Shown in pieces: positions 17,393 through 27,171 of a DNA stretch of 61,881 bases. The first letter of the stretch is position 1. Each line of letters opens with the position of its first letter. Source of the stretch: Paludibacter sp. (GTDB taxonomy: Bacteria > Bacteroidota > Bacteroidia > Bacteroidales > Paludibacteraceae); contig JADGPS010000007.1 in the NCBI GenBank assembly GCA_017882285.1, positions 1 through 61,881 of the forward strand, given 5' to 3'. Under the pieces are notes generated by a model that was given only the letters and a program-made list of their open reading frames with translations, was not told the DNA's origin and did no database searches. Both the position numbers and the translations under genes were made by a program.

Positions 17393-18940
17393 ATGGCTTC
17401 ACAAGAAGATGTTTTTAAAAAATTGATTGCACATTGCAAGGAATACGGTTTTGTGTTTCCATCGAGCGAAATTTATGATGGTCTGGCTGCCGTTTACGAC
17501 TACGGTCAAAATGGAGTTGAACTGAAAAACAACATTAAAAAATACTGGTGGGACAGCATGGTGTTGCTCAACGAAAATGTGGTGGGACTTGATGCCGCCA
17601 TTTTTATGCACCCAACTACCTGGAAAGCTTCCGGTCATGTTGATGCGTTCAATGATCCGTTGATTGACAACAAAGACAGCAAAAAGCGCTATCGTGCCGA
17701 TGTATTGATTGAAGATTTATTGGCAAAATATGACGATAAAATAAACAAGGAAGTAGAAAAAGCAGCTAAACGTTTTGGTGAAAGCTTTGATGAAGCCGTA
17801 TTTCGTTCAACCAACGAACGTGTGTTGGAAAATCAGACGAAGCGCAACGAAATTCATGCTCGGTTTGTAAAAGCATTGAACGATTCGGATTTAGTGGAAC
17901 TAAAAGCCATTATTGAAGATTACGAAGTGGTTTGTCCGGTAAGCGGAACGCGCAATTGGACCGATGTGCGTCAATTCAACCTGATGTTCTCAACCGAAAT
18001 AGGTTCAACAGCCGATGGTGCAATGAAAATTTACCTTCGTCCGGAAACGGCTCAAGGAATTTTCGTAAATTTTCTGAATGTTCAGAAAACCGGACGTATG
18101 AAAATCCCGTTTGGTATCGCACAGATTGGTAAAGCTTTCCGTAACGAAATCGTAGCCCGTCAGTTTATTTTCCGAATGCGCGAATTTGAACAAATGGAAA
18201 TGCAATTTTTTGTTCGTCCCGGCGAAGAAATGAAATGGTTTGAGCATTGGAAAGAATTCCGCCTGAAATGGCACAAAGCACTTGGACTCGGCGACCAAAA
18301 ATATCGTTTCCACGACCATGATAAATTGGCACATTACGCCAATGCAGCTACCGATATTGAATTCGAAATGCCTTTTGGGTTCAAGGAAGTGGAAGGAATT
18401 CACTCACGAACTGATTTCGATTTGAGCAGTCACGAAAAATTCTCGGGCAAAAATATCAAATATTTCGATCCGGAACTGAATCAATCTTACACACCGTATG
18501 TTATCGAAACTTCGATTGGTGTGGATCGAACATTCCTTTCTATCATGGCTGCTTCGTACAACGAAGAAACGCTTGAAGGTGGTGATACCCGCGTTGTTTT
18601 GAATATTCCTCCAGTTTTGGCACCAATAAAAGCAGCCATTTTACCGTTGGTAAAAAAAGACGGTTTGCCCGAAAAGGCTCGCGAGATTATGAACGAATTG
18701 AAATTTGATTTCAAATGTGCTTATGACGAAAAAGATTCTATCGGAAAACGTTATCGTCGTCAGGATGCCATCGGAACACCGTTTTGTATAACGGTAGATC
18801 ATGATTCGATGCAAGATAACTGCGTAACCATTCGTTACCGCGACACCATGTTGCAGGAACGTGTTGCCATTGCCGATTTACACAAGATTATTGGTGACTT
18901 GGTGAATATGAAGAACTTGTTTAAGAAAATTGTAGGATAA
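17393..18940 (+). CDS. glyS: Glycyl-tRNA synthetase (dimeric, class II)
   Basis: A 515-residue alpha2-type GlyRS, the single-chain form shared with archaea and eukaryotes rather than the alpha2beta2 form of E. coli. Class II motif 2 is seen as FRNEIVARQFIFRMREFEQMEMQ (near 250-272, R in FRNE) and motif 3 near GVDRTFLSIMAA (GVDR). The N terminus (EDVFKKLIAHCKEYGFVFPS) and GLAAVYDYGQNG are typical. The anticodon-binding domain lies in the last 100 residues (VLAPIKAAILPLV...). It charges tRNA-Gly in the cytoplasm. Strong terminator 22 nt after the stop. Confidence 0.96.
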   Translation: MASQEDVFKKLIAHCKEYGFVFPSSEIYDGLAAVYDYGQNGVELKNNIKKYWWDSMVLLNENVVGLDAAIFMHPTTWKASGHVDAFNDPLIDNKDSKKRYRADVLIEDLLAKYDDKINKEVEKAAKRFGESFDEAVFRSTNERVLENQTKRNEIHARFVKALNDSDLVELKAIIEDYEVVCPVSGTRNWTDVRQFNLMFSTEIGSTADGAMKIYLRPETAQGIFVNFLNVQKTGRMKIPFGIAQIGKAFRNEIVARQFIFRMREFEQMEMQFFVRPGEEMKWFEHWKEFRLKWHKALGLGDQKYRFHDHDKLAHYANAATDIEFEMPFGFKEVEGIHSRTDFDLSSHEKFSGKNIKYFDPELNQSYTPYVIETSIGVDRTFLSIMAASYNEETLEGGDTRVVLNIPPVLAPIKAAILPLVKKDGLPEKAREIMNELKFDFKCAYDEKDSIGKRYRRQDAIGTPFCITVDHDSMQDNCVTIRYRDTMLQERVAIADLHKIIGDLVNMKNLFKKIVG

Positions 18941-18962
18941 TTCGTTATTGAAAATTATAATC

Positions 18963-19005
18963 AAAACAGAAGGAATGACTTTAAATCATTCCTTCTGTTT
19001 TTTTT
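18963..19005 (+). terminator. Rho-independent terminator after glyS
   Basis: A 16-bp perfect stem (18963-18978 with 18986-19001) around a 7-nt loop, followed by more T. Stem begins AAAACAGAAGG, so it may also serve the convergent punA gene. Confidence 0.9.
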
Positions 19006-19070
19006 GTACCTTCGCTTTATAATAAGTCAATCATTTGAATGTTACTAAAGCTGTAAATTATATCTTTCAC

Positions 19071-19877
19071 TTATCGTATCAGTTCTTTCATAATCAAGGT
19101 CATAAGCGGTTGCACCGAATTGCCGATTTCCTGTACTTCTTCGTGACTTACTTCCACAATTTTACCGGGAACACCCAAATCGGTGACTATCGAAATTCCG
19201 AAACAACGGATTCCGGCGTGGTTTGCTACGATTACTTCAGGAACGGTACTCATTCCAACGGCATCTGCACCTATGGCACGAAAATAACGATATTCAGCCG
19301 GCGTTTCAAAGGTAGGTCCTGTAGTGCCAACATATACACCTTCCACCACTTTGATGTTGTGTTTAGCGGCAATTAGTTTAGCTTTTTCAATCAATTCTTT
19401 CGAGTATGCTTCGCTCATATCAGGAAAGCGAGTGCCCAGTTCGTTGAAGTTTTTTCCACGCAACGGATGTTCAGGAAAAAGGTTGATATGGTCGGTAATA
19501 ATCATTAAATCACCTATTTCGAAATCGGGATTTACACCACCCGATGCGTTTGAAACGAGTAAAGTTTCAATTCCCAATGCTTTCATTACCCGAACCGGAA
19601 AAGTTACGGCTTTCATATCGTAACCTTCGTAATAATGGAACCGTCCCTGCATGGCCAGTACATCCACATCGCCCAATTTGCCGATAATAAGCTTTCCGCT
19701 GTGACCTTCTACCGTCGATACAGGAAAATTGGGAATTATTTCGTAAGGAATTTCAGTTTTCTCGGTAATTTGAGTAACCAGATTGCCTAATCCTGTGCCC
19801 AGAATAATGCCTGTTTTAGGATTTGAATAAATTTTGGAGCGAATGTAATCAGCGGTTTCTTGAATTTTCAACAACAT
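19071..19877 (-). CDS. punA: Purine nucleoside phosphorylase (class II, trimeric type)
   Basis: A 268-residue enzyme that splits purine nucleosides with phosphate to free base and ribose-1-phosphate in salvage. Phosphate-binding and active-site motifs are visible: GTGLG near 27-31, VEGHSGK, GRFHYYEGY, and VSNASGGVNPDF. FPEHPLRG and GTTGPTFETPAEYR are characteristic of the trimeric family that prefers guanosine and inosine. The start codon lies inside the 3' end of lpxK (29-nt overlap, 19849-19877), so the two are probably translationally coupled from the lpxK promoter. Confidence 0.93.
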   Translation of the reverse strand: MLLKIQETADYIRSKIYSNPKTGIILGTGLGNLVTQITEKTEIPYEIIPNFPVSTVEGHSGKLIIGKLGDVDVLAMQGRFHYYEGYDMKAVTFPVRVMKALGIETLLVSNASGGVNPDFEIGDLMIITDHINLFPEHPLRGKNFNELGTRFPDMSEAYSKELIEKAKLIAAKHNIKVVEGVYVGTTGPTFETPAEYRYFRAIGADAVGMSTVPEVIVANHAGIRCFGISIVTDLGVPGKIVEVSHEEVQEIGNSVQPLMTLIMKELIR

Positions 19878-20952
19878 AGTTTTTGATTTTTTGAATGAAT
19901 AATGTTTCTTTATTTTGTAATATTTTTATCCGAATAGGAATAGCAAAAGTTATGGATTTTAACACTTCTGGGAAGTTGGAATCCGACACCATGCGAGCAG
20001 CGTCTTTTTCAGTTACCAATATGATCTTTTCTGTCGAATTCAGCAATTCGAACTGAAAATTAATTGAACTGTAATCTTTCGTTTGAAAGGCATGATGATC
20101 ATCGAAAAACAAGGTATCAACCGATTTTGTGTAATTTTTCAGATGTTCCACAATTGGCTCCGGACGAACAATCCCAGCTACCAACAAAACACCGGCATGC
20201 GTTTCTTTAATTTGTTTGTAAGTCCAGGGTTCAGGTTCGGAATCAGGAAAAACTGGAATAAGTTCATTGTAAATAAAGGTCGAAAAAAACAATAATTGAT
20301 TGTTTTCAGGTTTCAACTCTATTTCAATTAATCGCATATCAATCGGATTCAAATTTGCCGGACATTTAGTAACCACAACAATATTAGCGCGTTTACTTCC
20401 GCTTTTCCACTCCCGCAATTGCCCAGCCGGAAGCATCAAATCGCGACTGTAGATATTATCATAATCAGTTAATAAAATTGATAAACCGGCTTGAATATAA
20501 CGATGTTGAAACGCATCATCGAGCACAACTAATTGTAAATCAGGAACAAGTCCCTGTAGTTTTCTAACCCCATGAACACGTTTCTCGTCCACAGCAACAG
20601 TTACATTCGGGAATTTTTTATAAATCTGATAGGATTCGTCGCCAATAGTTTGATTATTAGAGTTTCCGTTAGCAAATTCAAATCCTTTGGTGTTGCGTTT
20701 ATAACCCCGACTGAGCACAGCCGTTTTCCATTCGTTTTGTAAAGCCGTAAGAATAAACTCAGTATGAGGAGTTTTACCGGTACCGCCGACAGCCAGATTT
20801 CCAACTGAAATAATTGGAATTTTAAAAGATGTAATCGGTATTAATCCATTGTCGAATAACCAATTACGAAAGGCAGTCACTAATCCGTAAAGAAGTGAGA
20901 AAGGATAAAGGGCAATATTTTTGACTTGCTTTTTCAACTCAATATCTGGCAA
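19849..20952 (-). CDS. lpxK: Tetraacyldisaccharide 4'-kinase
   Basis: A 367-residue membrane-associated kinase that phosphorylates the lipid A precursor at the 4' position, facing the cytoplasm. A P-loop GNLAVGGTGKT ends at residue 61, preceded by the N-terminal hydrophobic helix (ALYPFSLLYGLVTAF) that anchors it. DDAFQHR, the LpxK signature, is present in LVVLDDAFQHRY. Its start is supported by a promoter only about 20 nt upstream. Its 3' end overlaps punA. Confidence 0.93.
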   Translation of the reverse strand: MPDIELKKQVKNIALYPFSLLYGLVTAFRNWLFDNGLIPITSFKIPIISVGNLAVGGTGKTPHTEFILTALQNEWKTAVLSRGYKRNTKGFEFANGNSNNQTIGDESYQIYKKFPNVTVAVDEKRVHGVRKLQGLVPDLQLVVLDDAFQHRYIQAGLSILLTDYDNIYSRDLMLPAGQLREWKSGSKRANIVVVTKCPANLNPIDMRLIEIELKPENNQLLFFSTFIYNELIPVFPDSEPEPWTYKQIKETHAGVLLVAGIVRPEPIVEHLKNYTKSVDTLFFDDHHAFQTKDYSSINFQFELLNSTEKIILVTEKDAARMVSDSNFPEVLKSITFAIPIRIKILQNKETLFIQKIKNYVVENSRNR

Positions 20953-20972
20953 CCTTAAAATAAGGCGGATGG

Positions 20973-21002
20973 CAAAGATACAATTTTTCTTAATTAAAAC
21001 AA
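20973..21002 (-). promoter_or_regulatory. Bacteroidetes-type promoter for lpxK-punA
   Basis: On the minus strand TTG (21000-21002), 19-nt spacer, TATCTTTG (20973-20980). Predicted transcription start near 20966 leaves a leader of about 15 nt before the lpxK ATG. Confidence 0.65.
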
Positions 21003-21046
21003 CGCCCCTTCAATATTTTGTTTTGAAAACTAGCCGCCCGAGTTAC

Positions 21047-21268
21047 TTAGGGTACCGGATCGTAACCACTGCCTCCCCAGGGATGACAACTGCCGATTCG
21101 TTTTATAGAAAGCCAGCCGCCCTTTAAAATACCATGTTTTTTTACTGCTTCAATGGTGTATTCCGAGCAGGTCGGGGTGTACCGGCATCGAGCCGGGATA
21201 AGAGGTGAAATGCTGTAACGGTAAAAATATACCGGAAGCAAAACTATAAATTGAAGGATTTTTTTCAT
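21047..21268 (-). CDS. yidD: Membrane protein insertion efficiency factor YidD
   Basis: A 73-residue protein from the ATG at 21268; an upstream in-frame start would add MFVLFFIV, which is less typical. The YidD core is complete: [31 protein letters not shown], and the ending [16 protein letters not shown]. It is thought to assist insertion of membrane proteins by YidC. It follows rnpA (31-nt gap), the usual neighbour. Confidence 0.95.
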   Translation of the reverse strand: MKKILQFIVLLPVYFYRYSISPLIPARCRYTPTCSEYTIEAVKKHGILKGGWLSIKRIGSCHPWGGSGYDPVP

Positions 21269-21299
21269 GACAATAAAAAATAAAACAAACACAGAACTT

Positions 21300-21683
21300 T
21301 CAAACCTTTTCAGTCAACTTAAGTAAAGTCAATTTCATTTTCTTTTCCAAAGTGGCAAAATCCATTTCTTCGTCCGAAACGTAATTAAAAGCAATGTGAA
21401 TCTGCAATTCTTTTTCGTTTAGTTTCTCAGTAAGATCTTGTTTGTTAAGTCGATATGCTTCACGCATCAAACGTTTCAATCGGTTGCGTTTTACGGCACG
21501 TTTAAAGCGCTTTTTGGGAACACTTACCAGTATACTTGCAGCTTCAGAATCACTTTTTGATTCAATAAGATATACCACGCGCAGCGGATAAGCAATAAAA
21601 GCATCACCTTGAGTAAAAAGCCTATTGATACGTTTTTCGCCGCACAAATGTTCCGATTTTGAAAATGAATTCGGTTGGTTCAT
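21300..21683 (-). CDS. rnpA: Ribonuclease P protein component
   Basis: A 127-residue basic protein that binds the catalytic RNA of RNase P for 5' processing of tRNA precursors. The family motif [13 protein letters not shown] is present in the middle, with the N-terminal [19 protein letters not shown] that starts the fold. Between hemD and yidD on the same strand; in this phylum rnpA is often away from rpmH-dnaA, as here. Confidence 0.94.
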   Translation of the reverse strand: MNQPNSFSKSEHLCGEKRINRLFTQGDAFIAYPLRVVYLIESKSDSEAASILVSVPKKRFKRAVKRNRLKRLMREAYRLNKQDLTEKLNEKELQIHIAFNYVSDEEMDFATLEKKMKLTLLKLTEKV

Positions 21684-21763
21684 TGATATTTAAAATAAAC
21701 TATCCCAAAAGTACGGAAATTCTTCGATACTTCTGGGATAGCCAACTAATTTTTTGAATCGAC

Positions 21764-22522
21764 TTATTTTCGAATCTTTTTATTGTATTCTTTCAGGAAG
21801 TTTTCCAACGCCATGGTCATGGATGAAACACCCGGAAGCGGAGCTTCTATATCCAATCTCAATCCGGCATCCCGAACAGCCTGAATCGTTGTTGCACCAA
21901 AACAACCGATTTGAGTATCTCCCTGCACAAAATCCGGAAAATTCTTTAACAGAGAAGCAATTCCTACTGGACTGAAAAATAATAACATATCATAATTAAA
22001 CACTTCGTCCGGTCCAAAATCGTTACTTACTGTTTTGTACATTATTGCTTTGACAAATTCGATTTTCGATTTTTCAAGCGTCGACATTGTTTCCTCATTC
22101 TGTACATCCGAAGTAATTAACAAATATTTTTCATCTGCATGTTTATTCATTATGGTTACCAAGTCAACCATTTTTCCTGTGGCAGCAAAAAATACTTTTC
22201 GTTTACGATAATGAATATACCGTTGTAAATACAACGCGACTGACTCTGAAACACAAAAATACTTCATAGTTTCGGGAATAATCACTCGCAATTCATCACA
22301 CAGTCTGAAAAAATGATCAATTCCATGACGTGCGTTAAAAATGACAGCCGAATAATCCAGAATTGATACGCGTTGTGTTCTGAACTCCTTAGCAAATATC
22401 GGCTCAACTTTTATAAATGGCCTAAATTCAATTTTGACATTATACTTTTCACTAATATCAAAATAAGGCGATTTCTCGGTTGTTGGTTGTGGTTGCGATA
22501 CAAGTATCTTTTTGATTTTCAC
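21764..22522 (-). CDS. hemD: Uroporphyrinogen-III synthase
   Basis: A 252-residue HemD family protein that cyclises hydroxymethylbilane with ring D inversion in tetrapyrrole synthesis. The family is poorly conserved; here the pattern is AVIFNARHGIDHFF (substrate region), YCVSESVALYL, LLFFSPVGIASLL and CFGATTIQAVRDAGL near the end. It sits between DUF4271 and rnpA, an arrangement I recall as usual in Bacteroidetes. No other haem gene is adjacent. Confidence 0.85.
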   Translation of the reverse strand: MKIKKILVSQPQPTTEKSPYFDISEKYNVKIEFRPFIKVEPIFAKEFRTQRVSILDYSAVIFNARHGIDHFFRLCDELRVIIPETMKYFCVSESVALYLQRYIHYRKRKVFFAATGKMVDLVTIMNKHADEKYLLITSDVQNEETMSTLEKSKIEFVKAIMYKTVSNDFGPDEVFNYDMLLFFSPVGIASLLKNFPDFVQGDTQIGCFGATTIQAVRDAGLRLDIEAPLPGVSSMTMALENFLKEYNKKIRK

Positions 22523-22549
22523 AGCAATAAAGTTTTAATATTAAACACC

Positions 22550-23356
22550 CTATACTAACAATTGATACACCTTATACAAAACAATCAAGGGTAAAAATTC
22601 AAGGGTGCAAAGATATAACAATATATAAAAAGATGCTAATATTTTTCGGTAAAATATTTGAAATAGTTTAATTATTATAAGAATACATGCTGTAAGACTT
22701 ATAATCAGACTAACAACTTCAATTAATCGGGTATAATTATCGGGAATATAAATTTGCAAGAAAATGAGTGGGAATAATACTACACCCAAAAATGAAACCA
22801 CATTAAAGTAGCCATCTTTAGCCATTTTTAAACTTGCAGGAGTAAGGAATACATATCCAATCAAGTCAAAAATAAACAATTTAAGTCCAAAAAATAAGGC
22901 GGTTACCAGCAGAAAAAGACCGTATTCTTTGATTGAAAAAGGATTATTTGATTGATTCATTAGAAGATAAGCATAGAAACTTAACACACCGATTGCAAAA
23001 ATGACTATAAAAAACTGGAATCTTGAATCATTCACGGTCGCTTTACTGAAAATGCTTGACCGTTCTTTTACCTGAAAAAATGTTTTAAAGGTATCGGAAA
23101 TTAAATCCGAAGATCGTGAAATTGAATAAACCAACAAGAAAAACAAAACCAATAAAATGATAAAAACCCAATCTTCTGTTTGAGGGAGTGAAGGATGTGG
23201 AATGCCAATGAATCCTCGTGGAATCTGAACAATTGATTTCAGCGAATCGACGAGCCTTAAAGAATCAGCAGCCGCCAATGAATCTACTTTTACAAGTGAA
23301 TCAGGCAGGATTTTTGTGCTGTCGGTTAGGAATTGTATGGTGTCAGGCTGAATCAT
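22550..23356 (-). CDS. DUF4271 integral membrane protein
   Basis: A 268-residue protein with about seven hydrophobic segments after an unusual N-terminal polar part (repeated DSL/DSLAAADSLRLVDSL between residues 15 and 40). The membrane part matches DUF4271, a Bacteroidetes family found next to hemD. Function not known. It starts 9 nt after the LOG gene stop and ends 27 nt before hemD, so these three form an operon with rnpA-yidD. Confidence 0.8.
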   Translation of the reverse strand: MIQPDTIQFLTDSTKILPDSLVKVDSLAAADSLRLVDSLKSIVQIPRGFIGIPHPSLPQTEDWVFIILLVLFFLLVYSISRSSDLISDTFKTFFQVKERSSIFSKATVNDSRFQFFIVIFAIGVLSFYAYLLMNQSNNPFSIKEYGLFLLVTALFFGLKLFIFDLIGYVFLTPASLKMAKDGYFNVVSFLGVVLFPLIFLQIYIPDNYTRLIEVVSLIISLTACILIIIKLFQIFYRKILASFYILLYLCTLEFLPLIVLYKVYQLLV

Positions 23357-23365
23357 GATCTGATT

Positions 23366-23944
23366 TTAAAGTGCTGCAAAACTGCGTGCATTTTCGTCCC
23401 AACTTACCGAATCTTGAATGGCTTTAAGAACTTCCTCAGGAGTTTCAACTACTTTCCACATTTGTCGATGTTCTTCACGCATAAAATGTTCGTCAACCGC
23501 CCTGTTCAACATGGTAATCAATGCATCGAAATAACCTTCCAGATTCACAATAACAATCGGTTTTGTGAAAATTCCCAAACGTTTCCATGTTATTACTTCC
23601 AATAATTCCTCCAATGTCCCGCATCCACCCGGTAATGCAACCACTGCATCAGCCATCATTACCATTTTTTCTTTCCGTTCGTGCATGGTTTCTACTAAAA
23701 TCAATTTGGTTAAACTGGTGTGGTTCCATTCTACTTCACACATAAATCGTGGAATAATTCCAGTGATATTTCCTCCTGCTGCTATTGTGCTGTCGGCAAG
23801 TTGTCCCATAAGTCCCATTGAACCACCTCCATATACAATTGAAATATTTTCTTCAGCCAATATTTGAGCTAACCGGACTGTGGCTTTAAAATAAGCGGGC
23901 TTTACTTGAGAACTGGAAGCGCAATACACACAAATGGTTTTCAT
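23366..23944 (-). CDS. LOG-family protein (TIGR00730, nucleoside-5'-monophosphate phosphoribohydrolase)
   Basis: A 192-residue Rossmann-like protein. It has YGGGSMGLMG (38-47) and the signature PGGCGTLEE (105-113) with R90/K91 nearby, as in LOG enzymes that cleave the base from cytokinin or purine nucleotide monophosphates; the family was once labelled lysine decarboxylase. First gene of the run to yidD. A TATTTTTG -7-like sequence lies upstream at 23990-23997 on the minus strand. Confidence 0.88.
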   Translation of the reverse strand: MKTICVYCASSSQVKPAYFKATVRLAQILAEENISIVYGGGSMGLMGQLADSTIAAGGNITGIIPRFMCEVEWNHTSLTKLILVETMHERKEKMVMMADAVVALPGGCGTLEELLEVITWKRLGIFTKPIVIVNLEGYFDALITMLNRAVDEHFMREEHRQMWKVVETPEEVLKAIQDSVSWDENARSFAAL

Positions 23945-24011
23945 TCTATATTTTGGGAAAGTTTATTAAGCTTTTTCGGAAATTGTATGCAAAAATACTG
24001 TTTTCTTTCCG

Positions 24012-24019
24012 TATTTTTG
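24012..24019 (+). promoter_or_regulatory. Possible -7 element for the epimerase gene
   Basis: TATTTTTG fits TAnnTTTG, 25 nt before the ATG at 24045. It faces away from the LOG gene element at 23990-23997; both lack a clear -33. Confidence 0.35.
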
Positions 24020-24044
24020 AACTTGAAATTAAAAATCGGGAAAA

Positions 24045-25046
24045 ATGATACTGGTTACGGGAGCTACAGGTTTAGTGGGTGGCAATTTATTGTGGCATTT
24101 ATTGCAGGAAAATGAGAGAGTGTCGGCTATTCGACGTCCAACCAGTAATCTTGAATTTTTAAGAACCATTTTTAGTTTTTACACAGCAAATCCAGATGAA
24201 TATCTTGCCCGAATTGATTGGAAAATTGCCGATGTGCTTGATGAAAAATCCATACAGGAAGCAATGCATGGAACCACAATTGTTTATCATTGTGCAGCCG
24301 TAGTTTCTTTAGGAAATAATGCCGATATCTTATTGGATACCAATGTGATTGGAACAAAAAATATTGTAAGTGCTGCGATGGATAACGGTATTCGGAAGTT
24401 GTGTTTTGTCAGCTCAATAGCTGCTTGTGGAAACGCTGAACACGGAAAAATGAGTGATGAAAATTCCGTTTGGAAAGATAGTCCGAACCGTTCTCTGTAT
24501 TCGCGAAGTAAATACTATTCGGAGCAGGAAGTGTGGAAAGGAATTGAAGCAGGTTTGAATGCAGTAATTGTTAATCCGGGAGTTATTTTGGGAGTTTCAG
24601 GAAATAACAGCGGAAGTTCGCAACTTTTTTCGCGGGTTCGCAAAGGATTGATGTTTTTTACCGATGGAGGAAGTGGATATGTAGATGTTCAGGATGTGGT
24701 AAAAGCGATGATTCAATTGATTAAAAGCGACTTATCAGGAGAACGTTTTGTTTTAGTAGGAGAAAATTGCTCCAATAAAGATATGTTGAGTTGGATGGCT
24801 GATGGTTTTGGTAAACGCCGACCTTTAATTAGTATCGGAAAACGATTGCTTTGGTTGGTCGGAATTTTATCAGAAAATCTTGGAAAGATATTCCAATTTT
24901 CTCCCATAATCGACAGAAGAACAGCATTTTCGATAACGAATCGTGAATACTATTCAAGTAGTAAGATCGAAAAAGATCTCGGTTTTAGATTTAAGCCAAT
25001 CGAGAAATGCATTAAAGAAGTGTGTGAATTTCAATTAATGAGTTGA
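24045..25046 (+). CDS. NAD(P)-dependent epimerase/dehydratase family protein
   Basis: A 333-residue extended short-chain dehydrogenase. The nucleotide-binding GATGLVGG is at 6-13 and the catalytic YSRSK at 152-156, with SSIAACG supplying the serine. It resembles the dihydroflavonol reductase/3-beta-hydroxysteroid dehydrogenase-like branch rather than GalE. Substrate cannot be named from sequence. Convergent with the next gene; only 16 nt separate the stops. Confidence 0.85.
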   Translation: MILVTGATGLVGGNLLWHLLQENERVSAIRRPTSNLEFLRTIFSFYTANPDEYLARIDWKIADVLDEKSIQEAMHGTTIVYHCAAVVSLGNNADILLDTNVIGTKNIVSAAMDNGIRKLCFVSSIAACGNAEHGKMSDENSVWKDSPNRSLYSRSKYYSEQEVWKGIEAGLNAVIVNPGVILGVSGNNSGSSQLFSRVRKGLMFFTDGGSGYVDVQDVVKAMIQLIKSDLSGERFVLVGENCSNKDMLSWMADGFGKRRPLISIGKRLLWLVGILSENLGKIFQFSPIIDRRTAFSITNREYYSSSKIEKDLGFRFKPIEKCIKEVCEFQLMS

Positions 25047-25062
25047 TTTTTAATTTTGGAAT

Positions 25063-25827
25063 TTAAAACTGAAATCCAAATTTTAACCCAAAATTAATCA
25101 TCGAGTTTTGGCCTATGTAAGAAAAAGTTCCCAATTCATTTGTCTCAGTAATTTTTGCGGTAATTGAAGTAATGCCGGAATAAATACCTGCAAATAAAGC
25201 GGTTTTATAACTTAGTTTGCGAGTAATTCCTATTGAGACCTTCACGAATGTGCCACCGCTATAATCAGAATTCAGACCAAATGCATATCCGGCGTCAATC
25301 CCGATAAATGGCGCTGTTCTATTTTTTGTTAAAGTGCTTTGGAGACGAAGAAATAAAGGCAGAAAACTTATCGGATCAGCATTTTGAGATAGAACGGTCA
25401 TATTATAACCAATGCCAAGCCCCATAAAAATATCTTTTCCCAAAACCCGTTTATTTCCGAAAATCATTGATAATTCAGTGGTTGGACACAAACTAAAAGA
25501 ATTTTTAGCATTTGAAATGCCGGCAGAAAGTTCAATATTCCCACAAAAATTGTTTTCAGTTGAAATGTTTTGGTTCAGATTTTTTATATTTTCAACAGAG
25601 GTCTGATTATCAGGACGTTTTTCAATTTTATTCACTTCAGAAAGTTGAAATTGATATCGAGTACCATTCAAAGTCTTTATCATTACCATTTCGGCAGTTC
25701 TCACTACTATTTCTCCAAAATAAACTTCACCCGATTTTAGTGTGATTTTATCTTGAATTGTAGAATCTTGTCCCAAAAGTTGGATAGAAAAAAACAGAAT
25801 GAGAACAAGAAAGCTAAGATGTTTCAT
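25063..25827 (-). CDS. Predicted outer-membrane beta-barrel protein
   Basis: A 254-residue protein with a signal peptide (MKHLSFLVLILFFSIQLLGQ). Residues 25-70 resemble a small beta domain (ITLKSGEVYFGEIVVRTAEMVMIKT) often seen before porin-like barrels in Bacteroidetes; the rest alternates glycine/aromatic beta strands and ends in GLKFGFQF, with terminal F as expected for a barrel. No specific family recognised. It lies 17 nt after argD and is probably co-transcribed with it. Confidence 0.65.
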   Translation of the reverse strand: MKHLSFLVLILFFSIQLLGQDSTIQDKITLKSGEVYFGEIVVRTAEMVMIKTLNGTRYQFQLSEVNKIEKRPDNQTSVENIKNLNQNISTENNFCGNIELSAGISNAKNSFSLCPTTELSMIFGNKRVLGKDIFMGLGIGYNMTVLSQNADPISFLPLFLRLQSTLTKNRTAPFIGIDAGYAFGLNSDYSGGTFVKVSIGITRKLSYKTALFAGIYSGITSITAKITETNELGTFSYIGQNSMINFGLKFGFQF

Positions 25828-25844
25828 ATTTAAAATCTAAGGAT

Positions 25845-26984
25845 TCAATCCGTTAATGATAATTGTATAATTTCTCTAAAGCTAATTAGAAATTCGTTCG
25901 CATCGGATTTTGACAAACACAAAGGAGGAAGTAATCGAATGGTATTTATTTCGCTGGCTCCGGTAAATATCTTCTTTTCGAAAAGCAAACGATTTCTAAA
26001 ATCTTTAACTGGCTGATCGAATTCCACACCAATCATCAAACCCAACCCTCTGACTTCTTTGATTTGAGGAATTTTATTCAATTCAGTCATAAGATATTGA
26101 CCAATTTGTTCGGCATTTTCCATTAAATGTTCGGCTTTTATTATATCGAGAACTGCAATAGCAGCCGTACATGCCAAGTGATTTCCTCCGAAAGTAGTGC
26201 CAAGCAGACCATAAGATGCTTTAAAAATGGGGCTGATAAGTACACCACCAATAGGGAAACCATTCCCCATTCCTTTGGCTACAGTGATTAAATCGGGACG
26301 AATGTCAGCATATTGGTGAGCAAAGAATTTTCCGGTGCGTCCGTAACCCGATTGAACTTCATCTAAAATCAGTATCGTTCCGGTAGCTTTACATTCAGCA
26401 CTCAACTCTTTCAGAAAATCAATTTCAGGAACTCGAATTCCACCAACACCTTGAATCCCTTCAATTATAACAGCACAAACATCTTTGTGTTTCAATGATT
26501 TACGAACTGAATTTATATCATTCAACGCAGGAAATTCAACTTCAAAACCTTCATTTATCGGTGCTACAATTTTCGGATTGTCAGTTACACGAACTGCAGC
26601 CGATGTGCGTCCGTGAAAACTTTTGTTAAAGGCAATCACTTTACGACGACCGGTATGAAACGATGCTAATTTGAGAGCATTTTCGTTTGCTTCGGCTCCC
26701 GAATTCACTAAAAACAATGAATAATCTTCGTATGCTGAAATTTTGCCCAACTTTTCTGCCAACTCAACCTGAAATTTATTTACAACGGAATTGGAGTAGA
26801 ACACAAGATTTTCAAGTTGTTGTGTCAGTTTTTGTATATAGTAAGGATGTGAATGTCCAATTGAAATTACTGCATGTCCGCCATACAGATCAAGGTATTC
26901 AATGCCATGATTATCATAAATTCTACAACCAATTCCTTTTGAAATTTCAATATCAAAAAGCGGGTAAACGTTAAACAAATCCAT
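25845..26984 (-). CDS. argD: Acetylornithine/succinylornithine aminotransferase family
   Basis: A 379-residue class III PLP aminotransferase. The PLP lysine is K237 in VAKGMGNGFP, D208 lies in LDEVQSGYGRTG, and SGAEANENALK binds the cofactor phosphate. In Bacteroidetes the arginine pathway uses N-succinyl rather than N-acetyl intermediates, so it may act on succinylornithine; a LysJ-like or other role is not excluded. No other arg gene is adjacent. A well-formed promoter lies 80-110 nt upstream. Confidence 0.85.
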   Translation of the reverse strand: MDLFNVYPLFDIEISKGIGCRIYDNHGIEYLDLYGGHAVISIGHSHPYYIQKLTQQLENLVFYSNSVVNKFQVELAEKLGKISAYEDYSLFLVNSGAEANENALKLASFHTGRRKVIAFNKSFHGRTSAAVRVTDNPKIVAPINEGFEVEFPALNDINSVRKSLKHKDVCAVIIEGIQGVGGIRVPEIDFLKELSAECKATGTILILDEVQSGYGRTGKFFAHQYADIRPDLITVAKGMGNGFPIGGVLISPIFKASYGLLGTTFGGNHLACTAAIAVLDIIKAEHLMENAEQIGQYLMTELNKIPQIKEVRGLGLMIGVEFDQPVKDFRNRLLFEKKIFTGASEINTIRLLPPLCLSKSDANEFLISFREIIQLSLTD

Positions 26985-27065
26985 AAATTAACTGTTTTAG
27001 TGAATTTTTTATTTTCAAAGAGTAAGAAACATTCAATCTATTTTTACTTTTTCGAAAGTAGGATG

Positions 27066-27097
27066 CAAATGTAATTCAAAATTTAGAGACACTCAAA
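27066..27097 (-). promoter_or_regulatory. Bacteroidetes-type promoter for argD
   Basis: On the minus strand TTTG (27094-27097), 20-nt spacer, TACATTTG (27066-27073): full match to the consensus. Transcription would begin near 27059, giving a 75-nt leader. Confidence 0.7.
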
Positions 27098-27171
27098 TAA
27101 ATGCATTTAAAAAAAATAATGTAATTTTACACCGAAATAACCCCAAAACGCCTTTTAATACTTTCTGCCAC